Shown: one piece after another, positions 1 to 12,300 of the stretch
Position numbering within the stretch: the first letter of the stretch is position 1
How the letters are laid out: each line of letters starts with the position of its first letter
Assembly (NCBI GenBank): GCA_037893225.1
Contig: JAZGUH010000326.1
Location: 1,364,001-1,428,000 of the forward strand
Length of the DNA stretch: 64,000 nt
Reading direction: 5' to 3'
From: Hippasteria phrygiana
Taxonomy: Eukaryota; Echinodermata; Asteroidea; Valvatida; Goniasteridae
Position numbers and translations under genes: made by a program
Notes under the pieces: generated by a model
Seen by the model: only the letters and a program-made list of their open reading frames with translations
What the model was told of the DNA's origin: nothing
Databases searched by the model: none

Positions 1-71
1 ACCGTCTATTTATTGCTCCATGCATGTCAAATTCCCTGGGGTATGGACTTGCTTTACTCATTCATAATTGC
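1..71. repeat. Partial monomer at left edge
   Basis: This is the 3' part of a 232-bp unit, cut by the window edge. It ends in the GGGGTATGGACTTGC linker followed by TTTACTC, the same end as the unit at 3777-4008, which is expected if the 3937-bp period continues to the left. Confidence 0.95.
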
Positions 72-495
72 ATGAAATATCAACCAAATACAGTAATTTT
101 GACATGTATGGATAGCTTAGATCTGGCGCTACATGTTGCAATTATCGGCGGCTTCTTAGAGTTAACACTTGTGGAGAAAATTCAAACCTCGCAATGTTTA
201 TTTTCTTTTCGGCCAACATCTGTGTACATATTACCGTCTATTTATTGCTCCATGCATGTCAAATTCCATGGGGTATGGACTTGCTTTATTCATTCATAAT
301 TGCATGAAATATCAACCAAATGCAGTAATTTTGACATGTATGGATAGCTTAGATCTGGCGCTACATGTTGTAATTATCGGCGGCTTCTTAGAGTTAACAC
401 TTGTGGAGAAAATTCTAACCTCGCAATGTTTATTTTCTTTCCGGCCAACATCTGTGTACATGTTACCGTCTATTTATTGCTAAATGCATGTCAAA

Positions 496-512
496 TTCCC
501 TAGGTATGACTT
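496..512. repeat. G-run linker, site of nearly all length variation (230-bp example)
   Basis: Full units read CCTRGGGTATGGACTTGC here. The 231-bp units read GGGTATGACTT, having lost one G of the GG pair. The 230-bp units, as at this site, read CTAGGTATGACTT, having lost a second G from the GGG run. Of 163 missing bases in the array I could place all but one in this linker. Losses within mononucleotide G runs suggest replication slippage, after which the short forms spread with their monomers. Confidence 0.9.
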
Positions 513-765
513 GCTTTACTCATTCATAATTGCATGAAATATAAACCAAATACAGTAATTTTGACATGTATGGATAGCTTAGATCTGGCGCTACATGTTG
601 CAATTATCGGCGGCTTCTTAGAGTTAACACTTGTGGAGAAAATTCAAACCTCGCAATGTTTATTTTCTTTTCGGCCAACATCTGTGTACATATTACCGTC
701 TATTTATTGCTCCATGCATGTCAAATTCCCTGGGGTATGGACTTGCTTTATTCATTCATAATTGC

Positions 766-997
766 ATGAAATATCAACCAAATGCAGTAATTTTGACATG
801 TATGGATAGCTTAGATCTGGCGCTACATGTTGTAATTATCGGCGGCTTCTTAGAGTTAACACTTGTGGAGAAAATTCAAACCTCGCAATGTTTATTTTCT
901 TTCCGGCCAACATCTGTGTACATATTACCGTCTATTTATTGCTCCATGCATGTCAAATTCCCTAGGGTATGGACTTGCTTTATTCATTCATAATTGC
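766..997. repeat. Reference full-length monomer (232 bp) and its diagnostic sites
   Basis: This unit is used for numbering, with A of ATGAAATAT as position 1. It has 86 G+C of 232 (37%) and six CpG sites. Recurrent variant sites elsewhere in the array are: 10 C/A; 18 T/A; 19 G/A/T; 52 C/A; 68 T/C; 72 T/C; 84 C/A; 92 T/C; 95 C/A; 101 T/A; 103 G/T; 138 C/T; 157 A/C; 159 A/G; 164 C/T; 179-180 CC/AA; 199 A/G; 218 T/C; and the G-run linker at 199-207. By contrast 26-51 and 106-135 are almost invariant. Most units carry a BglII-type palindrome AGATCT at 48-53, an ATGCAT palindrome at 181-186 and, when 199 is A, CCTAGG at 196-201. Confidence 0.97.
796..830. repeat. Conserved 7-bp inverted repeat around an AGATCT palindrome (example copy)
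   Basis: In the reference monomer ACATGTA (796-802) is the exact reverse complement of TACATGT (824-830). The 21-base spacer contains AGATCT at 813-818. Each arm contains the palindrome ACATGT. The arms are kept in nearly all units; rare exceptions include CCTGTA in the left arm at 44726, 49586 and 60930 and CATATA at 20205. The C52A subclass (for example the unit at 9098) destroys AGATCT but keeps both arms. A protein-binding or cruciform role would be inference only. Confidence 0.6.
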
Positions 998-3900
998 ATG
1001 AAATATCAACCAAATGCAGTAATTTTGACATGTATGGATAGCTTAGATCTGGCGCTACATGTTGTAATTATCGGCGGCTTCTTGGAGTTAACACTTGTGG
1101 AGAAAATTCAAACCTCGCAATGTTTATTTTCTTTCCGGCCAACATCTGTGTACATATTACCGTCTATTTATTGCTCCATGCATGTCAAATTCCCTAGGGT
1201 ATGGACTTGCTTTATTCATTCATAATTGCATGAAATATCAACCAAATGCAGTAATTTTGACATGTATGGATAGCTTAGATCTGGCGCTACATGTTGCAAT
1301 CATCGGCGGCTTCTTAGAGTTAAAACTTGTGTAGAAAATTCAAACCTCGCAATGTTTATTTTCTTTCCGGCCAACATCTGTGTACATGTTACCGTCTATT
1401 TATTGCTAAATGCATGTCAATTTCCCTAGGTATGACTTGCTTTACTCATTCATAATTGCATGAAATATAAACCAAATACAGTAATTTTGACATGTATGGA
1501 TAGCTTAGATCTGGCGCTACATGTTGCAATTATCGGCGGCTTATTAGAGTTAAAACTTGTGGAGAAAATTCAAACCTCGCAATGTTTATTTTCTTTCCGG
1601 CCAACATCTGTGTACATATTACCGTCTATTTATTGCTCCATGCATGTCAAATTCCCTAGGGTATGGACTTGCTTTATTCATTCATAATTGCATGAAATAT
1701 AAACCAAATACAGTAATTTTGACATGTATGGATAGCTTAGATCTGGCGCTACATGTTGCAATCATCGGCGGCTTCTTAGAGTTAAAACTTGTGGAGAAAA
1801 TTCAAACCTCGCAATGTTTATTTTCTTTCCGGCCAACATCTGTGTACATGTTACCGTCTATTTATTGCTCCATGCATGTCAAATTCCCTAGGTATGACTT
1901 GCTTTACTCATTCATAATTGCATGAAATATAAACCAAATACAGTAATTTTGACATGTATGGATAGCTTAGATATGGCGCTACATGTTGCAATTATCGGCG
2001 GCTTCTTAGAGTTAACACTTGTGGAGAAAATTCAAACCTCGCAATGTTTATTTTCTTTTCGGCCAACATCTGTGTACATATTACCGTCTATTTATTGCTC
2101 CATGCATGTCAAATTCCCTAGGGTATGGACTTGCTTTATTCATTCATAATTGCATGAAATATCAACCAAATGCAGTAATTTTGACATGTATGGATAGCTT
2201 AGATCTGGCGCTACATGTTGTAATTATCGGCGGCTTCTTAGAGTTAACACTTGTGGAGAAAATTCAAACCTCGCAATGTTTATTTTCTTTCCGGCCAACA
2301 TCTGTGTACATATTACTGTCTATTTATTGCTCCATGCATGTCAAATTCCCTAGGGTATGGACTTGCTTTATTCATTCATAATTGCATGAAATATCAACCA
2401 AATGCAGTAATTTTGACATGTATGGATAGCTTAGATCTGGCGCTACATGTTGTAATTATCGGCGGCTTCTTAGAGTTAACACTTGTGGAGAAAATTCAAA
2501 CCTCGCAATGTTTATTTTCTTTCCGGCCAACATCTGTGTACATATTACCGTCTATTTATTGCTCCATGCATGTCAAATTCCCTGGGGTATGGACTTGCTT
2601 TATTCATTCATAATTGCATGAAATATCAACCAAATGCAGTAATTTTGACATGTATGGATAGCTTAGATCTGGCGCTACATGTTGCAATCATCGGCGGCTT
2701 CTTAGAGTTAAAACTTGTGGAGAAAATTCAAACCTCGCAATGTTTATTTTCTTTCCGGCCAACATCTGTGTACATGTTACCGTCTATTTATTGCTAAATG
2801 CATGTCAAATTCCCTAGGGTATGACTTGCTTTACTCATTCATAATTGCATGAAATATCAACCAAATGCAGTAATTTTGACATGTATGGATAGCTTAGATC
2901 TGGCGCTACATGTTGCAATTATCGGCGGCTTCTTAGAGTTAACACTTGTGGAGAAAATTCAAACCTCGCAATGTTTATTTTCTTTCCGGCCAACATCTGT
3001 GTACATATTACCGTCTATTTATTGCTCCATGCATGTCAAATTCCCTGGGGTATGGACTTGCTTTATTCATTCATAATTGCATGAAATATCAACCAAATGC
3101 AGTAATTTTGACATGTATGGATAGCTTAGATCTGGCGCTACATGTTGTAATTATCGGCGGCTTCTTAGAGTTAACACTTGTGGAGAAAATTCAAACCTCG
3201 CAATGTTTATTTTCTTTCCGGCCAACATCTGTGTACATATTACTGTCTATTTATTGCTCCATGCATGTCAAATTCCCTAGGGTATGGACTTGCTTTATTC
3301 ATTCATAATTGCATGAAATATCAACCAAATGCAGTAATTTTGACATGTATGGATAGCTTAGATCTGGCGCTACATGTTGTAATTATCGGCGGCTTCTTAG
3401 AGTTAACACTTGTGGAGAAAATTCAAACCTCGCAATGTTTATTTTCTTTCCGGCCAACATCTGTGTACATATTACTGTCTATTTATTGCTCCATGCATGT
3501 CAAATTCCCTGGGGTATGGACTTGCTTTATTCATTCATAATTGCATGAAATATCAACCAAATGCAGTAATTTTGACATGTATGGATAGCTTAGATCTGGC
3601 GCTACATGTTGTAATTATCGGCGGCTTCTTAGAGTTAACACTTGTGGAGAAAATTCAAACCTCGCAATGTTTATTTTCTTTCCGGCCAACATCTGTGTAC
3701 ATATTACCGTCTATTTAATGCTCCATGCATGTCAAATTCCCTAGGGTATGGACTTGCTTTATTCATTCATAATTGCATGAAATATCAACCAAATGCAGTA
3801 ATTTTGACATGTATGGATAGCTTAGATCTGGCGCTACATGTTGCAATCATCGGCGGCTTCTTAGAGTTAAAACTTGTGGAGAAAATTCAAACCTCGCAAT

Positions 3901-4008
3901 GTTTATTTTCTTTCCGGCCAACATCTGTGTACATGTTACCGTCTATTTATTGCTCCATGCATGTCAAATTCCCTGGGGTATGGACTTGCTTTACTCATTC
4001 ATAATTGC

Positions 4009-4702
4009 ATGAAATATCAACCAAATACAGTAATTTTGACATGTATGGATAGCTTAGATCTGGCGCTACATGTTGCAATTATCGGCGGCTTCTTAGAGTT
4101 AACACTTGTGGAGAAAATTCAAACCTCGCAATGTTTATTTTCTTTTCGGCCAACATCTGTGTACATATTACCGTCTATTTATTGCTCCATGCATGTCAAA
4201 TTCCATGGGGTATGGACTTGCTTTATTCATTCATAATTGCATGAAATATCAACCAAATGCAGTAATTTTGACATGTATGGATAGCTTAGATCTGGCGCTA
4301 CATGTTGTAATTATCGGCGGCTTCTTAGAGTTAACACTTGTGGAGAAAATTCTAACCTCGCAATGTTTATTTTCTTTCCGGCCAACATCTGTGTACATGT
4401 TACCGTCTATTTATTGCTAAATGCATGTCAAATTCCCTAGGTATGACTTGCTTTACTCATTCATAATTGCATGAAATATAAACCAAATACAGTAATTTTG
4501 ACATGTATGGATAGCTTAGATCTGGCGCTACATGTTGCAATTATCGGCGGCTTCTTAGAGTTAACACTTGTGGAGAAAATTCAAACCTCGCAATGTTTAT
4601 TTTCTTTTCGGCCAACATCTGTGTACATATTACCGTCTATTTATTGCTCCATGCATGTCAAATTCCCTGGGGTATGGACTTGCTTTATTCATTCATAATT
4701 GC
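4009..4702. repeat. Start of second 17-monomer period (3 monomers)
   Basis: These three units repeat 72-765 at a distance of 3937 bp, including the CCATGGGG linker and the TTCTAACC variant. From 4703 onward the sequence joins the 20-monomer block. The match to the first period continues to about 5396 and then breaks: the unit at 5397 resembles the one at 3313 and not the one at 1460. Confidence 0.85.
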
Positions 4703-7700
4703 ATGAAATATCAACCAAATGCAGTAATTTTGACATGTATGGATAGCTTAGATCTGGCGCTACATGTTGTAATTATCGGCGGCTTCTTAGAGTTAACACT
4801 TGTGGAGAAAATTCAAACCTCGCAATGTTTATTTTCTTTCCGGCCAACATCTGTGTACATATTACCGTCTATTTATTGCTCCATGCATGTCAAATTCCCT
4901 GGGGTATGGACTTGCTTTATTCATTCATAATTGCATGAAATATCAACCAAATGCAGTAATTTTGACATGTATGGATAGCTTAGATCTGGCGCTACATGTT
5001 GTAATTATCGGCGGCTTCTTGGAGTTAACACTTGTGGAGAAAATTCAAACCTCGCAATGTTTATTTTCTTTCCGGCCAACATCTGTGTACATATTACCGT
5101 CTATTTATTGCTCCATGCATGTCAAATTCCCTAGGGTATGGACTTGCTTTATTCATTCATAATTGCATGAAATATCAACCAAATGCAGTAATTTTGACAT
5201 GTATGGATAGCTTAGATCTGGCGCTACATGTTGCAATCATCGGCGGCTTCTTAGAGTTAAAACTTGTGTAGAAAATTCAAACCTCGCAATGTTTATTTTC
5301 TTTCCGGCCAACATCTGTGTACATGTTACCGTCTATTTATTGCTAAATGCATGTCAATTTCCCTAGGTATGACTTGCTTTACTCATTCATAATTGCATGA
5401 AATATCAACCAAATGCAGTAATTTTGACATGTATGGATAGCTTAGATCTGGCGCTACATGTTGTAATTATCGGCGGCTTCTTAGAGTTAACACTTGTGGA
5501 GAAAATTCAAACCTCGCAATGTTTATTTTCTTTCCGGCCAACATCTGTGTACATATTACTGTCTATTTATTGCTCCATGCATGTCAAATTCCCTGGGGTA
5601 TGGACTTGCTTTATTCATTCATAATTGCATGAAATATCAACCAAATGCAGTAATTTTGACATGTATGGATAGCTTAGATCTGGCGCTACATGTTGTAATT
5701 ATCGGCGGCTTCTTAGAGTTAACACTTGTGGAGAAAATTCAAACCTCGCAATGTTTATTTTCTTTCCGGCCAACATCTGTGTACATATTACCGTCTATTT
5801 AATGCTCCATGCATGTCAAATTCCCTAGGGTATGGACTTGCTTTATTCATTCATAATTGCATGAAATATCAACCAAATGCAGTAATTTTGACATGTATGG
5901 ATAGCTTAGATCTGGCGCTACATGTTGCAATCATCGGCGGCTTCTTAGAGTTAAAACTTGTGGAGAAAATTCAAACCTCGCAATGTTTATTTTCTTTCCG
6001 GCCAACATCTGTGTACATGTTACCGTCTATTTATTGCTAAATGCTTGTCAAATTCCCTAGGTATGACTTGCTTTACTCATTCATAATTGCATGAAATATA
6101 AACCAAATACAGTAATTTTGACATGTATGGATAGCTTAGATCTGGCGCTACATGTTGCAATTATCGGCGGCTTATTAGAGTTAAAACTTGTGGAGAAAAT
6201 TCAAACCTCGCAATGTTTATTTTCTTTCCGGCCAACATCTGTGTACATATTACCGTCTATTTATTGCTCCATGCATGTCAAATTCCCTAGGGTATGGACT
6301 TGCTTTATTCATTCATAATTGCATGAAATATCAACCAAATGCAGTAATTGTGACATGTATGGATAGCTTAGATCTGGCGCTACATGTTGCAATCATCGGC
6401 GGCTTCTTAGAGTTAAAACTTGTGGAGAAAATTCAAACCTCGCAATGTTTATTTTCTTTCCGGCCAACATCTGTGTACATGTTACCGTCTATTTATTGCT
6501 CCATGCATGTCAAATTCCCTAGGGTATGACTTGCTTTACTCATTCATAATTGCATGAAATATAAACGAAATACAGTAATTTTGACATGTATGGATAGCTT
6601 AGATCTGGCGCTACATGTTGCAATCATCGGCGGCTTCTTAGAGTTAAAACTTGTGGAGAAAATTCAAACCTCGCAATGTTTATTTTCTTTCCGGCCAACA
6701 TCTGTGTACATGTTACCGTCTATTTATTGCTCCATGCATGTCAAATTCCCTAGGTATGACTTGCTTTACTCATTCATAATTGCATGAAATATAAACCAAA
6801 TACAGTAATTTTGACATGTATGGATAGCTTAGATATGGCGCTACATGTTGCAATTATCGGCGGCTTCTTAGAGTTAACACTTGTGGAGAAAATTCAAACC
6901 TCGCAATGTTTATTTTCTTTTCGGCCAACATCTGTGTACATATTACCGTCTATTTATTGCTCCATGCATGTCAAATTCCCTGGGGTATGGACTTGCTTTA
7001 TTCATTCATAATTGCATGAAATATCAACCAAATGCAGTAATTTTGACATGTATGGATAGCTTAGATCTGGCGCTACATGTTGTAATTATCGGCGGCTTCT
7101 TAGAGTTAACACTTGTGGAGAAAATTCAAACCTCGCAATGTTTATTTTCTTTCCGGCCAACATCTGTGTACATGTTACCGTCTATTTATTGCTCCATGCA
7201 TGTCAAATTCCCTGGGGTATGACTTGCTTTACTCATTCATAATTGCATGAAATATAAACCAAATGCAGTAATTTTGACATGTATGGATAGCTTAGATCTG
7301 GCGCTACATGTTGCAATCATCGGCGGCTTCTTAGAGTTAAAACTTGTGGAGAAAATTCAAACCTCGCAATGTTTATTTTCTTTCCGGCCAACATCTGTGT
7401 ACATGTTACCGTCTATTTATTGCTCCATGCATGTCAAATTCCCTGGGGTATGGACTTGCTTTACTCATTCATAATTGCATGAAATATCAACCAAATACAG
7501 TAATTTTGACATGTATGGATAGCTTAGATCTGGCGCTACATGTTGCAATTATCGGCGGCTTCTTAGAGTTAACACTTGTGGAGAAAATTCAAACCTCGCA
7601 ATGTTTATTTTCTTTTCGGCCAACATCTGTGTACATATTACCGTCTATTTATTGCTCCATGCATGTCAAATTCCCTGGGGTATGGACTTGCTTTATTCAT

Positions 7701-9329
7701 TCATAATTGCATGAAATATCAACCAAATGCAGTAATTTTGACATGTATGGATAGCTTAGATCTGGCGCTACATGTTGTAATTATCGGCGGCTTCTTAGAG
7801 TTAACACTTGTGGAGAAAATTCAAACCTCGCAATGTTTATTTTCTTTCCGGCCAACATCTGTGTACATATTACCGTCTATTTATTGCTCCATGCATGTCA
7901 AATTCCCTAGGGTATGGACTTGCTTTATTCATTCATAATTGCATGAAATATCAACCAAATGCAGTAATTTTGACATGTATGGATAGCTTAGATCTGGCGC
8001 TACATGTTGTAATTATCGGCGGCTTCTTAGAGTTAACACTTGTGGAGAAAATTCAAACCTCGCAATGTTTATTTTCTTTCCGGCCAACATCTGTGTACAT
8101 ATTACCGTCTATTTATTGCTCCATGCATGTCAAATTCCCTAGGGTATGGACTTGCTTTATTCATTCATAATTGCATGAAATATCAACCAAATGCAGTAAT
8201 TTTGACATGTATGGATAGCTTAGATCTGGCGCTACATGTTGCAATCATCGGCGGCTTCTTAGAGTTAAAACTTGTGTAGAAAATTCAAACCTCGCAATGT
8301 TTATTTTCTTTCCGGCCAACATCTGTGTACATGTTACCGTCTATTTATTGCTAAATGCATGTCAATTTCCCTAGGTATGACTTGCTTTACTCATTCATAA
8401 TTGCATGAAATATAAACCAAATACAGTAATTTTGACATGTATGGATAGCTTAGATCTGGCGCTACATGTTGCAATTATCGGCGGCTTATTAGAGTTAAAA
8501 CTTGTGGAGAAAATTCAAACCTCGCAATGTTTATTTTCTTTCCGGCCAACATCTGTGTACATATTACCGTCTATTTATTGCTCCATGCGTGTCAAATTCG
8601 CTAGGGTATGGACTTGCTTTATTCATTCATAATTGCATGAAATATCAACCAAATGCAGTAATTGTGACATGTATGGATAGCTTAGATCTGGCGCTACATG
8701 TTGCAATCATCGGCGGCTTCTTAGAGTTAAAACTTGTGGAGAAAATTCAAACCTCGCAATGTTTATTTTCTTTCCGGCCAACATCTGTGTACATGTTACC
8801 GTCTATTTATTGCTCCATGCATGTCAAATTCCCTAGGGTATGACTTGCTTTACTCATTCATAATTGCCTGAAATATAAACCAAATACAGTAATTTTGACA
8901 TGTATGGATAGCTTAGATCTGGCGCTACATGTTGCAATCATCGGCGGCTTCTTAGAGTTAAAACTTGTGGAGAAAATTCAAACCTCGCAATGTTTATTTT
9001 CTTTCCGGCCAACATCTGTGTACATGTTACCGTCTATTTATTGCTCCATGCATGTCAAATTCCCTAGGTATGACTTGCTTTACTCATTCATAATTGCATG
9101 AAATATAAACCAAATACAGTAATTTTGACATGTATGGATAGCTTAGATATGGCGCTACATGTTGCAATTATCGGCGGCTTCTTAGAGTTAACACTTGTGG
9201 AGAAAATTCAAACCTCGCAATGTTTATTTTCTTTTCGGCCAACATCTGTGTACATATTACCGTCTATTTATTGCTCCATGCATGTCAAATTCCCTGGGGT
9301 ATGGACTTGCTTTATTCATTCATAATTGC
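4703..9329. repeat. 20-monomer HOR block, copy 1 (4627 bp)
   Basis: These are twenty monomers whose variants recur 4627 bp later with almost no change. Private markers shared with copy 2 include AACGAAAT (6554 and 11181), TTGTGAC (6323 and 10950), GCGTGTCAAATTCGC (in the units at 8405 and 13032) and GCCTGAAAT (8868 and 13495). Units with TGTAG (G103T) and TAAATGC (179-180 AA) are frequent here and absent from the rest of the array. I found one difference, T at 6045 against A at 10672. Confidence 0.9.
8868..9097. repeat. Monomer with ATG to CTG change at position 1
   Basis: The otherwise conserved GCATGAAAT reads GCCTGAAAT here and in its 4627-bp partner at 13495. It is a single substitution carried through the block duplication and is useful as a marker of the two copies. 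Confidence 0.9.
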
Positions 9330-12300
9330 ATGAAATATCAACCAAATGCAGTAATTTTGACATGTATGGATAGCTTAGATCTGGCGCTACATGTTGTAAT
9401 TATCGGCGGCTTCTTAGAGTTAACACTTGTGGAGAAAATTCAAACCTCGCAATGTTTATTTTCTTTCCGGCCAACATCTGTGTACATATTACCGTCTATT
9501 TATTGCTCCATGCATGTCAAATTCCCTGGGGTATGGACTTGCTTTATTCATTCATAATTGCATGAAATATCAACCAAATGCAGTAATTTTGACATGTATG
9601 GATAGCTTAGATCTGGCGCTACATGTTGTAATTATCGGCGGCTTCTTGGAGTTAACACTTGTGGAGAAAATTCAAACCTCGCAATGTTTATTTTCTTTCC
9701 GGCCAACATCTGTGTACATATTACCGTCTATTTATTGCTCCATGCATGTCAAATTCCCTAGGGTATGGACTTGCTTTATTCATTCATAATTGCATGAAAT
9801 ATCAACCAAATGCAGTAATTTTGACATGTATGGATAGCTTAGATCTGGCGCTACATGTTGCAATCATCGGCGGCTTCTTAGAGTTAAAACTTGTGTAGAA
9901 AATTCAAACCTCGCAATGTTTATTTTCTTTCCGGCCAACATCTGTGTACATGTTACCGTCTATTTATTGCTAAATGCATGTCAATTTCCCTAGGTATGAC
10001 TTGCTTTACTCATTCATAATTGCATGAAATATCAACCAAATGCAGTAATTTTGACATGTATGGATAGCTTAGATCTGGCGCTACATGTTGTAATTATCGG
10101 CGGCTTCTTAGAGTTAACACTTGTGGAGAAAATTCAAACCTCGCAATGTTTATTTTCTTTCCGGCCAACATCTGTGTACATATTACTGTCTATTTATTGC
10201 TCCATGCATGTCAAATTCCCTGGGGTATGGACTTGCTTTATTCATTCATAATTGCATGAAATATCAACCAAATGCAGTAATTTTGACATGTATGGATAGC
10301 TTAGATCTGGCGCTACATGTTGTAATTATCGGCGGCTTCTTAGAGTTAACACTTGTGGAGAAAATTCAAACCTCGCAATGTTTATTTTCTTTCCGGCCAA
10401 CATCTGTGTACATATTACCGTCTATTTAATGCTCCATGCATGTCAAATTCCCTAGGGTATGGACTTGCTTTATTCATTCATAATTGCATGAAATATCAAC
10501 CAAATGCAGTAATTTTGACATGTATGGATAGCTTAGATCTGGCGCTACATGTTGCAATCATCGGCGGCTTCTTAGAGTTAAAACTTGTGGAGAAAATTCA
10601 AACCTCGCAATGTTTATTTTCTTTCCGGCCAACATCTGTGTACATGTTACCGTCTATTTATTGCTAAATGCATGTCAAATTCCCTAGGTATGACTTGCTT
10701 TACTCATTCATAATTGCATGAAATATAAACCAAATACAGTAATTTTGACATGTATGGATAGCTTAGATCTGGCGCTACATGTTGCAATTATCGGCGGCTT
10801 ATTAGAGTTAAAACTTGTGGAGAAAATTCAAACCTCGCAATGTTTATTTTCTTTCCGGCCAACATCTGTGTACATATTACCGTCTATTTATTGCTCCATG
10901 CATGTCAAATTCCCTAGGGTATGGACTTGCTTTATTCATTCATAATTGCATGAAATATCAACCAAATGCAGTAATTGTGACATGTATGGATAGCTTAGAT
11001 CTGGCGCTACATGTTGCAATCATCGGCGGCTTCTTAGAGTTAAAACTTGTGGAGAAAATTCAAACCTCGCAATGTTTATTTTCTTTCCGGCCAACATCTG
11101 TGTACATGTTACCGTCTATTTATTGCTCCATGCATGTCAAATTCCCTAGGGTATGACTTGCTTTACTCATTCATAATTGCATGAAATATAAACGAAATAC
11201 AGTAATTTTGACATGTATGGATAGCTTAGATCTGGCGCTACATGTTGCAATCATCGGCGGCTTCTTAGAGTTAAAACTTGTGGAGAAAATTCAAACCTCG
11301 CAATGTTTATTTTCTTTCCGGCCAACATCTGTGTACATGTTACCGTCTATTTATTGCTCCATGCATGTCAAATTCCCTAGGTATGACTTGCTTTACTCAT
11401 TCATAATTGCATGAAATATAAACCAAATACAGTAATTTTGACATGTATGGATAGCTTAGATATGGCGCTACATGTTGCAATTATCGGCGGCTTCTTAGAG
11501 TTAACACTTGTGGAGAAAATTCAAACCTCGCAATGTTTATTTTCTTTTCGGCCAACATCTGTGTACATATTACCGTCTATTTATTGCTCCATGCATGTCA
11601 AATTCCCTGGGGTATGGACTTGCTTTATTCATTCATAATTGCATGAAATATCAACCAAATGCAGTAATTTTGACATGTATGGATAGCTTAGATCTGGCGC
11701 TACATGTTGTAATTATCGGCGGCTTCTTAGAGTTAACACTTGTGGAGAAAATTCAAACCTCGCAATGTTTATTTTCTTTCCGGCCAACATCTGTGTACAT
11801 GTTACCGTCTATTTATTGCTCCATGCATGTCAAATTCCCTGGGGTATGACTTGCTTTACTCATTCATAATTGCATGAAATATAAACCAAATGCAGTAATT
11901 TTGACATGTATGGATAGCTTAGATCTGGCGCTACATGTTGCAATCATCGGCGGCTTCTTAGAGTTAAAACTTGTGGAGAAAATTCAAACCTCGCAATGTT
12001 TATTTTCTTTCCGGCCAACATCTGTGTACATGTTACCGTCTATTTATTGCTCCATGCATGTCAAATTCCCTGGGGTATGGACTTGCTTTACTCATTCATA
12101 ATTGCATGAAATATCAACCAAATACAGTAATTTTGACATGTATGGATAGCTTAGATCTGGCGCTACATGTTGCAATTATCGGCGGCTTCTTAGAGTTAAC
12201 ACTTGTGGAGAAAATTCAAACCTCGCAATGTTTATTTTCTTTTCGGCCAACATCTGTGTACATATTACCGTCTATTTATTGCTCCATGCATGTCAAATTC

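Larger units (their letters stand above)
72..4008. repeat. 17-monomer HOR segment (3937 bp)
   Basis: These are seventeen monomers, 3937 bp (17 x 232 minus 7). The first six units (72-1459) reappear at 4009-5396 with the same private markers: CCATGGGG linker in unit 1, TTCTAACC in unit 2, CTTGGAG in unit 5 and TGTAG plus CAATTTCC in unit 6. Units 9 to 17 are mostly of the T68/C95 type, with several T164 units (from 2154 and 3081). One unit at 3545 carries TTTAATGC in place of TTTATTGC. This segment is the left member of an older duplication that has lost register further right. Confidence 0.85.

Noticed and set aside
807..883. tRNA gene
   Set aside because: Box-like motifs exist but no cloverleaf can be drawn: the D-stem and acceptor partners are missing.
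901..918. CENP-B box
   Set aside because: In T138 units TTCG is followed by an A at the right spacing, but the required CGGG is TCTG, and most units have TCCG instead of TTCG. The box is not present in a functional form.
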